From NCBI GenBank assembly GCA_045119035.1, contig JBGVCU010000009.1, positions 1 to 5,841 on the forward strand: DNA of 5,841 nt, in the 5' to 3' direction. Shown piece by piece: positions 5,138 through 5,841 of the stretch; positions within the stretch are counted from its first letter, which is position 1; each line of letters begins with the position of its first letter. Source of the DNA: CAYVQA01 sp045119035 (GTDB taxonomy: Bacteria; Bacillota_I; Bacilli_A; ML615J-28; CAG-313). The notes beneath the pieces were generated by a model. It ran no database searches, was not told the origin of the DNA, and worked only from the letters and a program-made list of their open reading frames with translations. Position numbers and translations under genes: made by a program.

Positions 5138-5841
5138 ATGGCTTATTATAATTATGATAAGATAAGAAGTTATAATGCTTTAATGAACATAATTATGACT
5201 AATAGAGGTTTTGGTAAAACATATGGTTTCAAAGATATGGCTATTAAAAACTTTTTAAAGAATGGTAAACAGTTTATGTATGTAAGAAGATACAAAACAG
5301 ATATTTCCAAAGAGAAAATAGGAATGTTCTTTGCTGATATACAAGAAAAATACCCATCACACAATTTTCAGATTAAAGGGAAGAATGCATACTGTGACGG
5401 AAAACTTATGGGTCACTTTGTAGCTTTGTCTACTTCTTTAAACCTTAAATCAGTTCCCTTTCCTGATGTTACATTAATTTGTTATGATGAATTTGTTATT
5501 GGTGGAGGTTCACAACAATATATTAAGTCAGAAGTAACGATATTTGCTGAATTATTAAGTACAGTAATTAGGAAAAGAAACGACTGCAGAGTGTTTTTAT
5601 TAGCTAATAACATTTCTATGGTCAATCCTTATTTTACTTATTTTAATGTTAGACCAAAAGCAAATGAAAGATTTACTATGGTTCAAGATGGTGAACTAGT
5701 AGTCGAAATTGCAACAAATGACGAATTTATAAAAGAGATGAAACAAACTAAGTTCGGTGTACTATTTAAAAATACTCATTATAGTGATTATGCTATAGAT
5801 AATAAATCATTACTTGACACAGATACTTTTATAGAAGTATT
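5138..5841 (+). CDS. DNA packaging ATPase, phi29 gp16-like (3' end outside window)
   Basis: 234 codons are visible, roughly 70% of a phi29 gp16-sized protein (about 330 residues); the frame is still open at the window edge. The enzyme is the ring motor that hydrolyses ATP to push phage DNA into the prohead, in phi29 attached through a packaging RNA. Landmarks shared with gp16 are: a YNYDKIRSYNALMN start; Walker A TNRGFGKT (K27, T28); QFMYVRRYK (45-53); DGKLMG (87-92); Walker B VTLICYDE (D117, E118); an arginine at R145 near the position of the gp16 arginine finger; VNPYFTYFN (162-170); and FGVLFKNTHYSDY followed by D and FIE near the visible end. The Walker A lacks the usual first Gly (Thr or Asn there). 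ATG 5138 follows AGGAGG at 5126-5131. No packaging RNA was seen in this window; in phi29 it is encoded at a genome end. Confidence 0.95.
   Translation, partial: MAYYNYDKIRSYNALMNIIMTNRGFGKTYGFKDMAIKNFLKNGKQFMYVRRYKTDISKEKIGMFFADIQEKYPSHNFQIKGKNAYCDGKLMGHFVALSTSLNLKSVPFPDVTLICYDEFVIGGGSQQYIKSEVTIFAELLSTVIRKRNDCRVFLLANNISMVNPYFTYFNVRPKANERFTMVQDGELVVEIATNDEFIKEMKQTKFGVLFKNTHYSDYAIDNKSLLDTDTFIEV

Noticed and set aside
5170..5364. Minus-strand open frame of 64 codons
   Set aside because: It is antisense to the well-supported packaging ATPase.
1..5841. CRISPR array, tRNA, insertion sequence, packaging RNA or phage attachment site
   Set aside because: No spaced direct repeats, cloverleaf, transposase or integrase sequence was seen; the only repeats found are the coding repeats of the appendage stalks.

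Overview
The window is a dense block of late genes from a small tailed phage of the phi29 type (podovirus-like, protein-primed, picovirus relatives). It is probably a phage of a low-GC Firmicute such as a clostridium. The evidence is an unmistakable phi29 gp16-like packaging ATPase and a gp11-like lower collar protein in the same orientation as appendage and holin genes. The DNA is very AT-rich, AGA and ATA codons predominate, every complete gene ends in TAA, and each gene has a strong Shine-Dalgarno site. All genes are on the + strand with gaps of 60 bases or fewer, so no long non-coding stretch exists.

Layout: 1-42 may hold the last codons of an upstream gene (expected to be the upper collar/portal). 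35-658 is the lower collar (tail-neck) protein, followed by a compact hairpin terminator at 657-684. 717-2699 and 2722-4425 are two tail appendage (receptor-binding) proteins. They share a nearly identical N-terminal stalk but carry different effectors: an SGNH-type esterase in the first and a pectate-lyase-like beta-helix in the second. 4470-4817 encodes a 115-residue protein that looks like a phage tail-anchor module without an effector domain. 4840-5097 is a small one-TM holin-like protein (BhlA/UviB type). A second hairpin terminator lies at 5099-5121. From 5138 to the window edge runs the packaging ATPase, cut off at its 3' end.

How the parts fit: the lower collar forms the neck to which the appendages attach. 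The two appendages probably act together on a surface polysaccharide, one removing ester groups and one binding or cleaving the backbone. The holin-like protein would start lysis and the ATPase fills the prohead. The order collar, appendages, holin, ATPase follows phi29 genes 11, 12, 14 and 16. The genes expected at positions 13 (tail-tip lysin) and 15 (endolysin) are absent here.

The most notable signal is the relationship between the two appendage genes. Their 5' ends align without gaps from the start codon for 73 codons. They then differ by 66 bases, which is two 33-base repeat units, each encoding one 11-residue coiled-coil (hendecad) unit. This suggests a stalk whose length changes by whole repeat units, with exchangeable enzymes at its tip. 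The whole appendage-holin cassette is bracketed by two similar hairpins.
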